43,522 bases of DNA from Alphaproteobacteria bacterium. GTDB lineage: Bacteria; Pseudomonadota; Alphaproteobacteria; UBA9219. The stretch spans positions 1-43,522 of the forward strand of contig JAQUPC010000003.1 of the NCBI GenBank assembly GCA_028716765.1. The letters are read 5' to 3'. The notes beneath the pieces were generated by a model. That model was not told the DNA's origin. It was given only the letters and a program-made list of their open reading frames with translations, and searched no databases. Positions 36,093-43,522 of this stretch are shown piece by piece. Positions within the stretch are counted from its first letter, which is position 1. Each line of letters opens with the position of its first letter. A program made the position numbers and the translations under genes.

Positions 36093-37205
36093 TTAGCCTA
36101 ACTGGGAGTCTCCCGTACGTAGAGTGGACAAGCCAAGTTCGTTCAGCACCTCTCCGGCACTGACGGCCTCAAGCGGTTTGCCTTGAAGCCACGTCGCATT
36201 TGGGCCTTTCGGGGCCGACCACAACGGATCGACCTTATCCGACATCAGGGCTAACGTGCGCGCGCCGACGGCTGCCGCAAGGTGCGTCGGACCGGTGTCG
36301 TTGCCGATGACAATCTCCGCGCCTCTTGCAAGCGCCGCAACCTGCGCCAAAGATGTCTCGCCGCATAAATTCATAACGTGCGGCGCCAAGGCCGTTATCT
36401 CGCTGATCGCAGCCTGATCCGCCGCCGTTCCGATAGCCACGCTGGCAATTCCCTTTTCACGCAAATGCCCGGCCAGCGCCGCGTATTTTTCAGGTGGCCA
36501 GCGCTTGTATTCGCGGCCCGGTGCGCAGCCGGGAATAAGCAGCGCGTATTTTGCGGGAAGCTCGAACGCGTCGAGCGGCGCATCGAGCCAGGAGAGATTC
36601 AAGGTATCGACAATTTGAAATAATTGCCCCTCTCCCCTTGAGGGAGAGGAAGCAAAAACCCGGGCTTGCGCAAGCAAGTCCTCGGTTTTTGCAGGTGAGG
36701 GGGTTTCTTCTGACCCTTCCCCGAAATCGCTATGCGATTTCGGCCCTCCCTCAAGGGGAGGGTGTTTTAGACCAATCCCCGCCCTCTCTAATTGCGCCGC
36801 GATGAAATCCGTGAAGTGCATACCGGGTTTTGGCGGCCAAAGGCGCGGATGGGAACAGCCCGGCGCGGCCCCCGACCATTCCGGCCCGAAAAATGGCCCG
36901 CCCAACAGGTAGAACAGCATCGTCTGGCGCGATTTGCCTTGCAAATCGTAAACGCGTGTAGGCGCGAATGCGCGCACATCCCGTACCAACCGTCCCCACG
37001 CATCCAACCGCCAGCGCGGCGCGCGCGGATCGGTCAGCACGCGATCGAACCACGGCATCTGGCGCGCAAACCCGGCAAAAGCCGGCATGGTCAAAAGGGC
37101 GATTTCGGCCTTCGGGTGCGCGTTGCGAATGGCTTGAAACGCCTCAAAGCACAGTACCAGATCGCCAAGCGCCCCAAGACGGATGACAAGGATACGTTCG
37201 GACAT
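36093..37205 (-). CDS. glycosyltransferase family 9 (heptosyltransferase-like), with a translated palindromic insert
   Basis: A 370-aa GT9 protein, probably an ADP-heptose:LPS transferase acting on the cytoplasmic face of the inner membrane. The N-terminal half has ILVIRLGALGDLVLCFEAF and the acceptor-side features up to about residue 145. The C-terminal half has LLIPGCAPGREYKRWPPEKYAAL near 217 and the donor motif VIGNDTGPTHLAAAVGARTLAL near 300. Between them, residues about 148-193 (PPLEGG ... SPSRGEG) are encoded entirely by a palindromic DNA repeat, in frame and free of stops. Related GT9 proteins run directly from the acceptor domain to a short linker here, so this is an insertion in the interdomain linker. 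Whether activity is retained cannot be read from sequence, but all family motifs are intact. Confidence 0.85.
   Translation of the reverse strand: MSERILVIRLGALGDLVLCFEAFQAIRNAHPKAEIALLTMPAFAGFARQMPWFDRVLTDPRAPRWRLDAWGRLVRDVRAFAPTRVYDLQGKSRQTMLFYLLGGPFFGPEWSGAAPGCSHPRLWPPKPGMHFTDFIAAQLERAGIGLKHPPLEGGPKSHSDFGEGSEETPSPAKTEDLLAQARVFASSPSRGEGQLFQIVDTLNLSWLDAPLDAFELPAKYALLIPGCAPGREYKRWPPEKYAALAGHLREKGIASVAIGTAADQAAISEITALAPHVMNLCGETSLAQVAALARGAEIVIGNDTGPTHLAAAVGARTLALMSDKVDPLWSAPKGPNATWLQGKPLEAVSAGEVLNELGLSTLRTGDSQLG
36627..36762. repeat. palindromic element (family A) inside the GT9 coding sequence
   Basis: Outer arms CCCCTCTCCCCTTGAGGGAG (36627 onward) and CCCTCCCTCAAGGGGAGGG (36744-36762) are related to each other and to the arms at 4007-4136. 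Inside are a perfect 9-bp hairpin CGAAATCGC-TAT-GCGATTTCG (36722-36742) and the perfect palindrome GCTTGCGCAAGC (36664-36675). The element keeps the host frame open. Confidence 0.8.
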
Positions 37206-37241
37206 CGGTGATCCTTAACTCGCCCCCGTGATTTATTGAAC

Positions 37242-37985
37242 CTACGGCCTTGGAGCTTGCTGGCCAGCTTCCGTCGATCCGGATAACAACGCAATTCGCA
37301 AGCGCGCCTGCGGAGATAGCAACTCTTTCATATTGCTCTCCGTAAGGCGAAGATGCCTTTTTAACGTATCCACAGCCGCAAGCAACATCCTATTGGTCAT
37401 CGGCATTTGCTCGACTTTCTCCTCCGTCGGCAAGCTCTTAATAAGCAGGGCGGCTTCTTTGCCAATTGTTATTAACTCCTTGACGCCTTCGGGGTCGAGT
37501 TTGCCCCCAAGCTTAATGTGATCTTTGATATCAAATAGATCCGCTCTAACGTCTGCCAGAGATCTTTTTGCCCCTTGTTCGAGAACAGCGGTGATGAAAA
37601 GGATGTCCGGGCTGTTGGGAGTAAAATCGGCTTCGCTCAGCACTTCACTGCTGCGCATGGAGTATGTCATAAGTTTTTCTTCATGCTTCAGGACTCTGCC
37701 GTGAGCACAGAAAACTTTGTGAGCGGCGTCGTGAGCAGCGTCTGAAATCACCCCAAAATGGTGTAACGCTTTGTAATCGGTCGCCTTCGCGCTGTCGGTC
37801 ACCGAGACTTGCAAATTGCCCGATCTCAGGACTTGATTTATCGCCGCGTAAACATTGTTGCCTTCCTCCTCCGGAAGTTTGGAAAAATATACGAATTTTT
37901 CCTGTGCCAACTTGCCATACTTAAAAGTATTAAAACGGTTGTAGAGCAATAGATCATCTAGCGTTACATGAATGGTTTTTGTCAT
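37242..37985 (-). CDS. hypothetical protein (orphan, 247 aa)
   Basis: A soluble, largely helical 247-aa protein without recognised domains. It has an N-terminal segment TIHVTLDDLLLYNRFNTFKYGKL, a central histidine-rich stretch (HHFGVISDAAHDAAHKVFCAHGR, its spacing not matching any motif I know), and helical C-terminal segments. ATG at 37985 follows AGGAGATCGGC, a strong site. The upstream spacer is AT-rich and contains TTAACCAT about 110 bases before the start. AT content exceeds that of lpxB and the GT9 gene on either side. Confidence 0.68.
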   Translation of the reverse strand: MTKTIHVTLDDLLLYNRFNTFKYGKLAQEKFVYFSKLPEEEGNNVYAAINQVLRSGNLQVSVTDSAKATDYKALHHFGVISDAAHDAAHKVFCAHGRVLKHEEKLMTYSMRSSEVLSEADFTPNSPDILFITAVLEQGAKRSLADVRADLFDIKDHIKLGGKLDPEGVKELITIGKEAALLIKSLPTEEKVEQMPMTNRMLLAAVDTLKRHLRLTESNMKELLSPQARLRIALLSGSTEAGQQAPRP

Positions 37986-38143
37986 GCCGATCTCCTAAGT
38001 ACCCTTGGGTTTAAATATCATCATCTATGTAATTAAATTGCATTCCTGTCTAAATCAAAGAAAAAATAGAACAAACCTGCGCACTATCAGGGCAAAATTA
38101 ACCATACATCTCTTAAAGCAAACAAAATAAAGCTCCCGCGGCT

Positions 38144-40462
38144 TCAGTCTTCGCCCATCAATTCGTCATAAACCGCCAGCGTATCGCGGATCATGAGAGC
38201 GCGGCCGTAATAGGCGCGGGCCCGTTCCATGCCCGCCTGTGCCATGCGGGCGCGTTCCTCCGGCGTCATCGTGAGCGCGCGCACGATCGCATCGGCCCAT
38301 GCCTGCGGGTTCGAAGGCGGCATAAGCCATCCGGTCTCGCCTTCCACGACCGTCTCGCGCGTCGCGCCAAGATCGCTGGCGATCACCGGAACGCCCATCG
38401 CCATCGCCTCCACCGGAACGCGGCCGAAACCTTCCGGCACAAGCGCGGGCACCACCACCACGTCCGCAAGACTGTAGGCGGCGGGCATATCCGTGCAATG
38501 GCCGACCAGCTTGACGTTGTTCTGTAATCCATTGGAACGGATGCGTCCTTCCAGTTCACGGCAATAGCCTTCCCGTCCCTGATCGTCGCCGATAACGACG
38601 GCTACGGCGTCGCTAAAGTCCAACGGCAGCATGGCCATCGCCTCGATCAACAGCCTATGCCCCTTAATCGGCGAAATGCGCGCGGGCATAAGCACGATGC
38701 GCGGTTGCCCGGCCAGCTTCCATTCGCCCCGCAACTCGCCGCGGCGGTCTTCCGTGACGTTTTCCGGCATAAATTTGTCGAGTTCGACGCCGCGCGGGAT
38801 GACGCGGATTTTTTTCGGATTGATGCGATAGGAACGCACGATGTGATCGGCGATGAATTGCGAGATGGCGATAACCCTGTCGCCGCGCGTCATGACGCGG
38901 TTGTAGAATTTCTTGGCCGCGCCCGAAAACTTGTAGGCGGCATGGAAGGTCGTCACAAACGGACGTCCCGTCATGCGGGCGGCCAGCCATGCGCTCCAGG
39001 CAGGCGCACGGCTCCGGACGTGCACGATGTCCACGTGCTTGTTGCGGATAAACCGCGCCAGCCGCCACGCGTTTTTCAGAATCACGAAGGGATTCTTGCT
39101 GTTGACGGGATACGTGTAATGCCGCCCGCCCCGTCGTTCCGCTTCGGACGCCCGGGAACCGCCTGCCGATACCACAAGAGGGAGGCACCCGCGCTCCGTA
39201 AGGCCCGATACGATATCCACGCACGATTGCTCGGCGCCGCCCGCGCCTAAATTGGGGATAACCTGCAAAACGGTCCGCTTCACGGGGCGCGCTTCAAGGG
39301 TTTTTTGCCGCACGGCGTCAAGCACGGCCTGCGCCGCGCGTTCGGATGGCACGAATTGCCCCTGCCCGAGCCATTCGGCAATCTTGCCGAGTTCATCTAT
39401 CTGGCACTGACGAGTCCCCGCGTCGTTAAGCAGTTCGTAAACGGCCACGGCCAGCTTTTCCGCCGCGCAATTTTCCTGCAGAAATTCGGGCACAACGACA
39501 CGGTTCCGCATGATGTTGATGAGCGTCGCATATTTCGTCTTAAGCAAACGCCGCATCAGGAAGCCCGTAACCGGATGGACCTTGTAAGCGATCACGGCGG
39601 GAAGTCTCGCCATAGCCAGTTCGACCGAAACCGTGCCCGAACAGGCAAGCGCCGCCGTCGCCGCCGCAAACGCATCGTATTTGTCTTCGTCTCCCAAAGT
39701 CACGATAACGGGCACGGGCCATTCCGCCGCCGCCTTCTTTACGGCCCCGGCGACGTTGCCGACCGTCGGAATGACAAACTGCAAATCGGGATGCTTTTCC
39801 TTAAGCTTCTCAACCGTCTCGCGAAAAACGGGCATTAAACGTTTGATTTCGCTTGCCCGGCTTCCTGGAAGTACGGCCAGCAAAGGCGCTTCGGGCTGTA
39901 AATTATAACGGGCGCGGAAACGCGCGGCATCGCCCCTCCCGGCTCCGCCTTCCACGACCGGATGCCCGACAAACGTACAGGAAAGGCCTTCACGGCCAAA
40001 ATAAGGGGGTTCGAACGGCAACAGCGCCAATAAGTGATCCAGAAACTGCGCTACCTTATGGGCACGTCCCGGACGCCACGCCCATACGGACGGCGCGACG
40101 TAATGGATCAAGGGAAGAGCAGGCGCTTCGTCTTTCAGCCTTCTGGCGACGCGAAAGTTGAAATCCGGCGAGTCGATCGTGATCAGCGCCATCGGCTTCC
40201 GTTTTTTGACTTCTTCCGCGGTTTGCCGGATCCGGCGCAACAGCCGCGGCAGATGAAGCAAGATCTCGGCCAGGCCGACATGGGCCAGTTCGGCCTGTGA
40301 AAAGAATGTCTCAAGCCCCTCGGCCTGCATGCGCTCTCCGCCGATACCGGCAAAACGCGCCTTGCCGCCCGTGAGTTTTTTCAGAGACTTCATCAATTGC
40401 GCGCCAAGAAAATCGCCGGAAGCTTCTCCGGCGATGAGGAAAAAAAGCGGCGCGTCAGTCAT
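38144..40462 (-). CDS. lpxB: lipid-A-disaccharide synthase fused to a GT4 glycosyltransferase
   Basis: A 772-aa two-domain protein. Residues 1 to about 385 are a complete LpxB (GT19), which joins UDP-diacylglucosamine and lipid X to form the lipid A disaccharide. It shows FLIAGEASGDFLGA, HYVAPSVWAWRPGRA, VGHPVVE, VLPGSRASEIKRL and CSGTVSVELAMARLPAV. After a short linker (RQKTLEARPVKR) a complete GT4 (GT-B) domain begins near 393: VLQVIPNLGAGGAEQSCVDI, FVTTFHAAYKFSG, VIAISQFIADHI, ARISPIKGH and the donor-site EGFGRVPVEAMAMGVPVIASD with the E-x7-E pair. The ATG at 40462 is chosen because LpxB proteins start just before this motif; it overlaps the lpxI stop by eight bases. The GT4 part resembles LPS-core sugar transferases, but its sugar is unknown. 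Confidence 0.9.
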   Translation of the reverse strand: MTDAPLFFLIAGEASGDFLGAQLMKSLKKLTGGKARFAGIGGERMQAEGLETFFSQAELAHVGLAEILLHLPRLLRRIRQTAEEVKKRKPMALITIDSPDFNFRVARRLKDEAPALPLIHYVAPSVWAWRPGRAHKVAQFLDHLLALLPFEPPYFGREGLSCTFVGHPVVEGGAGRGDAARFRARYNLQPEAPLLAVLPGSRASEIKRLMPVFRETVEKLKEKHPDLQFVIPTVGNVAGAVKKAAAEWPVPVIVTLGDEDKYDAFAAATAALACSGTVSVELAMARLPAVIAYKVHPVTGFLMRRLLKTKYATLINIMRNRVVVPEFLQENCAAEKLAVAVYELLNDAGTRQCQIDELGKIAEWLGQGQFVPSERAAQAVLDAVRQKTLEARPVKRTVLQVIPNLGAGGAEQSCVDIVSGLTERGCLPLVVSAGGSRASEAERRGGRHYTYPVNSKNPFVILKNAWRLARFIRNKHVDIVHVRSRAPAWSAWLAARMTGRPFVTTFHAAYKFSGAAKKFYNRVMTRGDRVIAISQFIADHIVRSYRINPKKIRVIPRGVELDKFMPENVTEDRRGELRGEWKLAGQPRIVLMPARISPIKGHRLLIEAMAMLPLDFSDAVAVVIGDDQGREGYCRELEGRIRSNGLQNNVKLVGHCTDMPAAYSLADVVVVPALVPEGFGRVPVEAMAMGVPVIASDLGATRETVVEGETGWLMPPSNPQAWADAIVRALTMTPEERARMAQAGMERARAYYGRALMIRDTLAVYDELMGED

Positions 40463-41288
40463 GTCCGGACACATTAGGATTAATCCCCGCGATAAAAAGA
40501 CCTGCTTCGTCCGCAGCCGCCACCGCGCTTTCGCGCTCCACAATAAGGCTACGGCCGGACTCGATTGCGATGCCGCGCAATCCCGCCTTGGCCGCCGACG
40601 CTACCGTGTCCGGCCCAATTGTGGGCAAATCAAAGCGGTTGTCCTGTTGGGGCTTGGCGAACTTGACGAGAACGCCTCCCGGCCCGTCGCGCCGCAAGCC
40701 CGCGCAGCGCGCAATCAGGGCATCGGTGCCTTCGATCGCCTCGACGCCAAGCACGATGCCTTGCTGCACAATCACGGACTGGCCCACATCCACCCGCCCC
40801 AAAGCCCTTGCGGCCTCGACACCGCGCCGGATGTCGTTGTTGGCGTCTTCGTCCGGTTGTGCGCGGGTTAACACCCCCGCCGGGGTCAGCAACCCGGCAA
40901 ACACGTCCTGAACGCCGACAACGCGTACGCCGCCCTCCTCCTCAAATACCTTGCCGATGGCGCTTAAAAGGCCGTCGTCGCCGAGGCTGTTCATGCCGAT
41001 TTTAGTAAGCACCTTAAGCGTAAACCAGTCGGGCTTGATTTCGAGCAGCGAAGGCCGCCGCACGCGCCCGATCATGATGACCTCGGCAATAGCCTCCCCG
41101 GCGAAAATTTCCTTGAGCCGCGCGCCCGCCCCCAACGGAAGCCAGACATGCGGGTCGTCTTTCGCAAGATCGGGATCGGCCTGCCCTTCGAGGCAAACGA
41201 CAAAAAACGCGCGCCCCAGCTTCCGGCACGCTTCGATCAACTGGCGCGGCACCTCGCCACCGCCTGCTATGATACCGAGTTTTGGCAT
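40455..41288 (-). CDS. lpxI: UDP-2,3-diacylglucosamine pyrophosphatase LpxI
   Basis: The fourth step of lipid A synthesis: hydrolysis of UDP-2,3-diacylglucosamine to lipid X and UMP. LpxI replaces LpxH in alphaproteobacteria. The 277-aa protein starts LGIIAGGGEVPRQLIEAC, has MIGRVRRPSLLEIKPDW near 78, LGDDGLLSAIGKVFEEEGG near 100 and GVDVGQSVIVQQGIVLGVEAIEGTDALI-like sequence near 170-190, ending LPTIGPDTVASAAKAGLRGIAIESGRSLIV. The start at 41288 is chosen on family grounds; a longer reading to 41333 overlaps lpxA. It follows lpxA by 20 bases and overlaps lpxB. Confidence 0.93.
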   Translation of the reverse strand: MPKLGIIAGGGEVPRQLIEACRKLGRAFFVVCLEGQADPDLAKDDPHVWLPLGAGARLKEIFAGEAIAEVIMIGRVRRPSLLEIKPDWFTLKVLTKIGMNSLGDDGLLSAIGKVFEEEGGVRVVGVQDVFAGLLTPAGVLTRAQPDEDANNDIRRGVEAARALGRVDVGQSVIVQQGIVLGVEAIEGTDALIARCAGLRRDGPGGVLVKFAKPQQDNRFDLPTIGPDTVASAAKAGLRGIAIESGRSLIVERESAVAAADEAGLFIAGINPNVSGHD

Positions 41289-41308
41289 GATACTCACGTA
41301 ACAGTATA

Positions 41309-42103
41309 CTACGCCCCGCCCTGCGGCTGGCACAAGGCGCGGCCGGAGCGGTTGCGGACGAACTCGACGACGCTGCCGACAAGAGAATGACTGGCGTAAA
41401 GTTCGGCGACGTCATCGACGCGCTCGGCCATCGTGCCTTCGGAAGCGAAGAGCATACGGTAGGCGCTGCGCAAGGCGTGGATTTCCTCGCGCCCGAATCC
41501 GCGCCGCTCCAGCCCTACGATATTCAGGCCGGCCAGATGGGCGCGTTCGCCCTTTACCATGCCGTAGGGAATGACGTCGTTCTCCACGCCCGACATGCCG
41601 CCGATCATCGCGTGCGCGCCGATGCGCACAAACTGCTGCACCGCCGACAAGCCGCCGATGATCGCAAAATCGCCGACAATCACATGGCCCGCCAGCGTCG
41701 CGTTGTTTGCCAGAATAACGTTGTTCCCCACCTGACAATCGTGCGCCACATGGGAACTCATCATGAAAAGGCAGTTATCGCCCACGCGCGTCACCATGCC
41801 CCCGCCCTCGGTGCCGGGATTCATCGTGACGTGCTCGCGAATCTGGTTGTTGGCGCCGATCTCGAGCTGGGACGGTTCGCCGTGATATTTCAAATCCTGC
41901 GGACGGTGGCCGATGGAAGTAAAGGGATAAATGACCGTTTTCGGCCCTATACGCGTCAGGCCTTCCACCACGGCATGCGAAACGAGCCGCACGCCGTCGC
42001 CCAGCTGAACATTGGGTCCTACGATGCAATAAGGGCCGACGTTGACATCGGTCCCCAGCTGCGCCTTCGGATCGACGAGGGCAGTGGCATGAATGGATGT
42101 CAT
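41309..42103 (-). CDS. lpxA: acyl-ACP--UDP-GlcNAc O-acyltransferase LpxA
   Basis: The first enzyme of lipid A synthesis: transfer of 3-hydroxyacyl to UDP-GlcNAc. The 264-aa protein has hexapeptide repeats of a left-handed beta helix over the first 180 residues (IHATALVDPKAQLGTDVNVGPYCIVG), SIGHRPQDLKYHGEPSQLEIG near 65, IREHVTMNPGTEGGG near 90, the catalytic histidine in SSHVAHDCQVGNNV near 118, and GMVKGERAHLAGLNIVGLERRGF near 195, followed by the helical C-terminal domain. The start at 42103 overlaps the fabZ stop (TGATG). Confidence 0.95.
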   Translation of the reverse strand: MTSIHATALVDPKAQLGTDVNVGPYCIVGPNVQLGDGVRLVSHAVVEGLTRIGPKTVIYPFTSIGHRPQDLKYHGEPSQLEIGANNQIREHVTMNPGTEGGGMVTRVGDNCLFMMSSHVAHDCQVGNNVILANNATLAGHVIVGDFAIIGGLSAVQQFVRIGAHAMIGGMSGVENDVIPYGMVKGERAHLAGLNIVGLERRGFGREEIHALRSAYRMLFASEGTMAERVDDVAELYASHSLVGSVVEFVRNRSGRALCQPQGGA

Positions 42104-42597
42104 CAGACCTCGGGCATCCGGCCGTTGTCCGGCACCAGCATCGCCGTGTAGGCCGCTTCGGCGCACAGAACGCCGTCAACGAAAGCCTCGCCGCGGAACT
42201 TCCAGACATGGCCGCGCTGGCGTTCTTTCTTCACCTTGATGTGCAGCTGGTCGCCCGGCAATACGGGCTTGCGGAACCGCGCGTTCTCGATGGTCATGAA
42301 ATAGACGATATGCGAATCCGCCCCCACGCCATCGAGCGAATCCACGACCAGCGTGGCCGCCGTTTGCGCCATAGCTTCGATGATCAGGACGCCGGGCATA
42401 ATCGGATGATTGGGGAAATGCCCCTGAAAAAAAGGCTCGTTCACCGTTACGTTCTTGATGCCCGTGCAGCTTTCGGCGCGTACGATGTCGATCACGCGGT
42501 CGATCAAGAGCATCGGATAACGATGCGGGATGCGTTTCATGATCCCGATGACATCGATTTCCTGGCCGGCTCCGGTTTTTTCTTTCATCTCTTTCAT
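42103..42597 (-). CDS. fabZ: 3-hydroxyacyl-ACP dehydratase FabZ
   Basis: A hot-dog-fold dehydratase of fatty acid elongation. The 164-aa protein shows [13 protein letters not shown] near residue 23, the active-site [26 protein letters not shown] near 52 (catalytic His and Glu) and [27 protein letters not shown] near 105. It shares the 3-hydroxyacyl-ACP pool with LpxA and is coupled to lpxA by TGATG. Upstream is skp, 80 bases away; lpxD, which normally lies between skp and fabZ, is absent. The ATG at 42597 has no clear ribosome site. Confidence 0.96.
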   Translation of the reverse strand: MKEMKEKTGAGQEIDVIGIMKRIPHRYPMLLIDRVIDIVRAESCTGIKNVTVNEPFFQGHFPNHPIMPGVLIIEAMAQTAATLVVDSLDGVGADSHIVYFMTIENARFRKPVLPGDQLHIKVKKERQRGHVWKFRGEAFVDGVLCAEAAYTAMLVPDNGRMPEV

Positions 42598-42677
42598 GAC
42601 AACAACGCCTCAACGGCGCCCTCCTGCGCTCAAGGCCTGCGCAAAGCATAAATTGCGGGCCGGCTTTTTGTTTTGCC

Positions 42678-43331
42678 CTATCGGCCTTGTTTTTTCAATA
42701 GGCCGCTACGGGGCTTGGCGGGGAGAGGCTTTTCGTCTTCTTCCGGGGCCACCTTGACCTGAACCTGCGGCAAAGCCTTGTTGAGACGGGCCAGAACCTC
42801 GTCGGTTATGTCCATACGCTTGTCGCTCCACAAGGCTTGCTGCTTGACGAGAGCCATATTAACGCCGCGTTCCCTGGCGATCGCGCTGACGATGTCCAAC
42901 AGGTTTTTCTTAACCACGTTCATCGAATCGGTAAACGCCTGATCGAGCGCCTTGCGCCGGACCTGAACGCGCCGCTCGACCTTCAGAAATTTCTGCCTTA
43001 ATTGCTGTTCCTTATCGGCAAAAACATCGGGCGAAACGCTATCCCGGGACTTGGCGAGTTCCTGTTCAGCCTGCCGGAGGCCCGTTTCATCGCCCGATAT
43101 TTCGTTTTGGAATTTGGCGCGTTGGCTTTCCAGCTGCTGTTGCACGGTTTTGGCCGCCAGCGATTCTTCCAGAATCCTTTGCACGTCAACGATAGCGATG
43201 ACAGGCGCGGGAAACGTCTGCGCCTGCGCGGCCGCCCCTTTGGCCACCGGCGGCGTTTCCGCGGCGTAGGCCGACCCGCTCACGCCGAGAAAACCGGCGA
43301 GCGCCACCGCAAGCCATAGAGGCTTATGCAT
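42678..43331 (-). CDS. skp: OmpH/Skp-family periplasmic chaperone
   Basis: A 217-aa periplasmic protein that holds unfolded outer-membrane proteins on their way to the BAM complex. A signal peptide with cleavage near residue 23 (GSAYAAE) is followed by a short alanine-rich linker, the beta segment VIAIVDVQRILEES near 44, and a long coiled-coil (tentacle) region from about 55 to 140. The C-terminal tail after about residue 195 is basic and rich in Pro and Lys (EDEKPLPAKPRS), longer than in E. coli Skp. ATG overlaps the bamA stop (TGATG). Confidence 0.88.
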   Translation of the reverse strand: MHKPLWLAVALAGFLGVSGSAYAAETPPVAKGAAAQAQTFPAPVIAIVDVQRILEESLAAKTVQQQLESQRAKFQNEISGDETGLRQAEQELAKSRDSVSPDVFADKEQQLRQKFLKVERRVQVRRKALDQAFTDSMNVVKKNLLDIVSAIARERGVNMALVKQQALWSDKRMDITDEVLARLNKALPQVQVKVAPEEDEKPLPAKPRSGLLKKQGR

Positions 43332-43522
43332 CAGAACCTCGTGCCGAAGCTAAAGTGAACGATTTGGGTTTTGTCGTAATCCTCTTTCAAAACCGCCTCG
43401 GCCAAATCCAGCCGGACCGGACCGAACGGCGATTGCCATGTCATGCCGATGCCAACGCTGGCACGGAGGTTTTCCTCGTTCTTGAAGACGTCGCCCGGCA
43501 GCGGCGTCTCGTCGCTTTTGCC
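43331..43522 (-). CDS. bamA: outer-membrane assembly factor BamA, C-terminal end (partial)
   Basis: The last 63 codons of BamA, cut by the window edge. The translated end contains LRASVGIGMTWQSPFGPVRLDLA followed by a final strand and the terminal FSFGTRF. This is the last part of the 16-stranded outer-membrane barrel, with the C-terminal Phe of the BAM recognition signal. BamA inserts beta-barrel proteins in the outer membrane. The stop overlaps the skp start by one base, so the two are coupled. Only this end is present here. Confidence 0.93.
   Translation of the reverse strand, partial: GKSDETPLPGDVFKNEENLRASVGIGMTWQSPFGPVRLDLAEAVLKEDYDKTQIVHFSFGTRF

Noticed and set aside
40463..40543. N-terminal extension of the lpxB fusion protein
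   Set aside because: It overlaps lpxI, has no ribosome site and no similarity to LpxB, whose conserved N-terminus starts at 40462.

Overview
The window looks like a chromosomal segment of a Gram-negative alphaproteobacterium. Evidence: a meso-diaminopimelate (DNPR-type) MurE in a division/cell-wall (dcw) cluster, a Kdo/lipid A block that uses LpxI rather than LpxH, a ChvG/ChvI-type two-component pair, polyhydroxybutyrate genes, a DUF2125 protein and BamA/Skp. Core genes are GC-rich, while several orphan genes and their spacers are clearly AT-richer. The exact order is not certain; a Rhodospirillales- or Micavibrio-like lineage is a guess.

Layout. (1) 1-16108, plus strand: murE-murF-mraY-ftsW-murG-murC-murB-ddl-ftsQ-ftsA, with many ATGA overlaps. 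The cluster departs from the usual order. The 5' part of murE carries an in-frame TAG. murD is missing between mraY and ftsW, where a palindromic repeat sits instead. Lineage-specific genes on the minus strand interrupt it after murC and after murB. Ddl is a tandem fusion of two complete ligase units, and ftsZ does not follow ftsA. (2) 16109-23053: a PP2C-like phosphatase whose DGHNG metal motif lies at the wrong end of the domain, an LL-diaminopimelate aminotransferase, a secreted Pro/Gln-rich protein, a YceI/cytochrome b561 pair, a probable structured RNA near 21.1 kb, a DUF2125 protein and an orphan. (3) 23159-30642: tyrA and a PheA-like protein with a degenerate dehydratase motif, a methyltransferase divergent from gloB, an ABC exporter, and phaA / 4-OT-like tautomerase / phaB. 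(4) 30848-35051: the ChvG/ChvI-like sensor and regulator, then guaB. (5) 35092-43522, minus strand: two orphans flanking a GT9 heptosyltransferase-like gene that has a palindromic repeat inside its reading frame, then bamA-skp-fabZ-lpxA-lpxI-lpxB read right to left. Here lpxD is missing between skp and fabZ, and lpxB is fused in frame to a GT4 glycosyltransferase.

How the genes fit together: the aminotransferase would supply LL-DAP. MurC/E/F, Ddl, MurB, MraY, MurG and FtsW build and polymerise lipid II; FtsQ and FtsA join the divisome. The right end builds lipid A and exports outer-membrane proteins. The most unusual items are the translated palindromic element in the GT9 gene, the rearranged PP2C domain, the tandem Ddl, the LpxB-GT4 fusion, and the loss of exactly one gene at each of several otherwise syntenic points (murD, ftsZ, lpxD).
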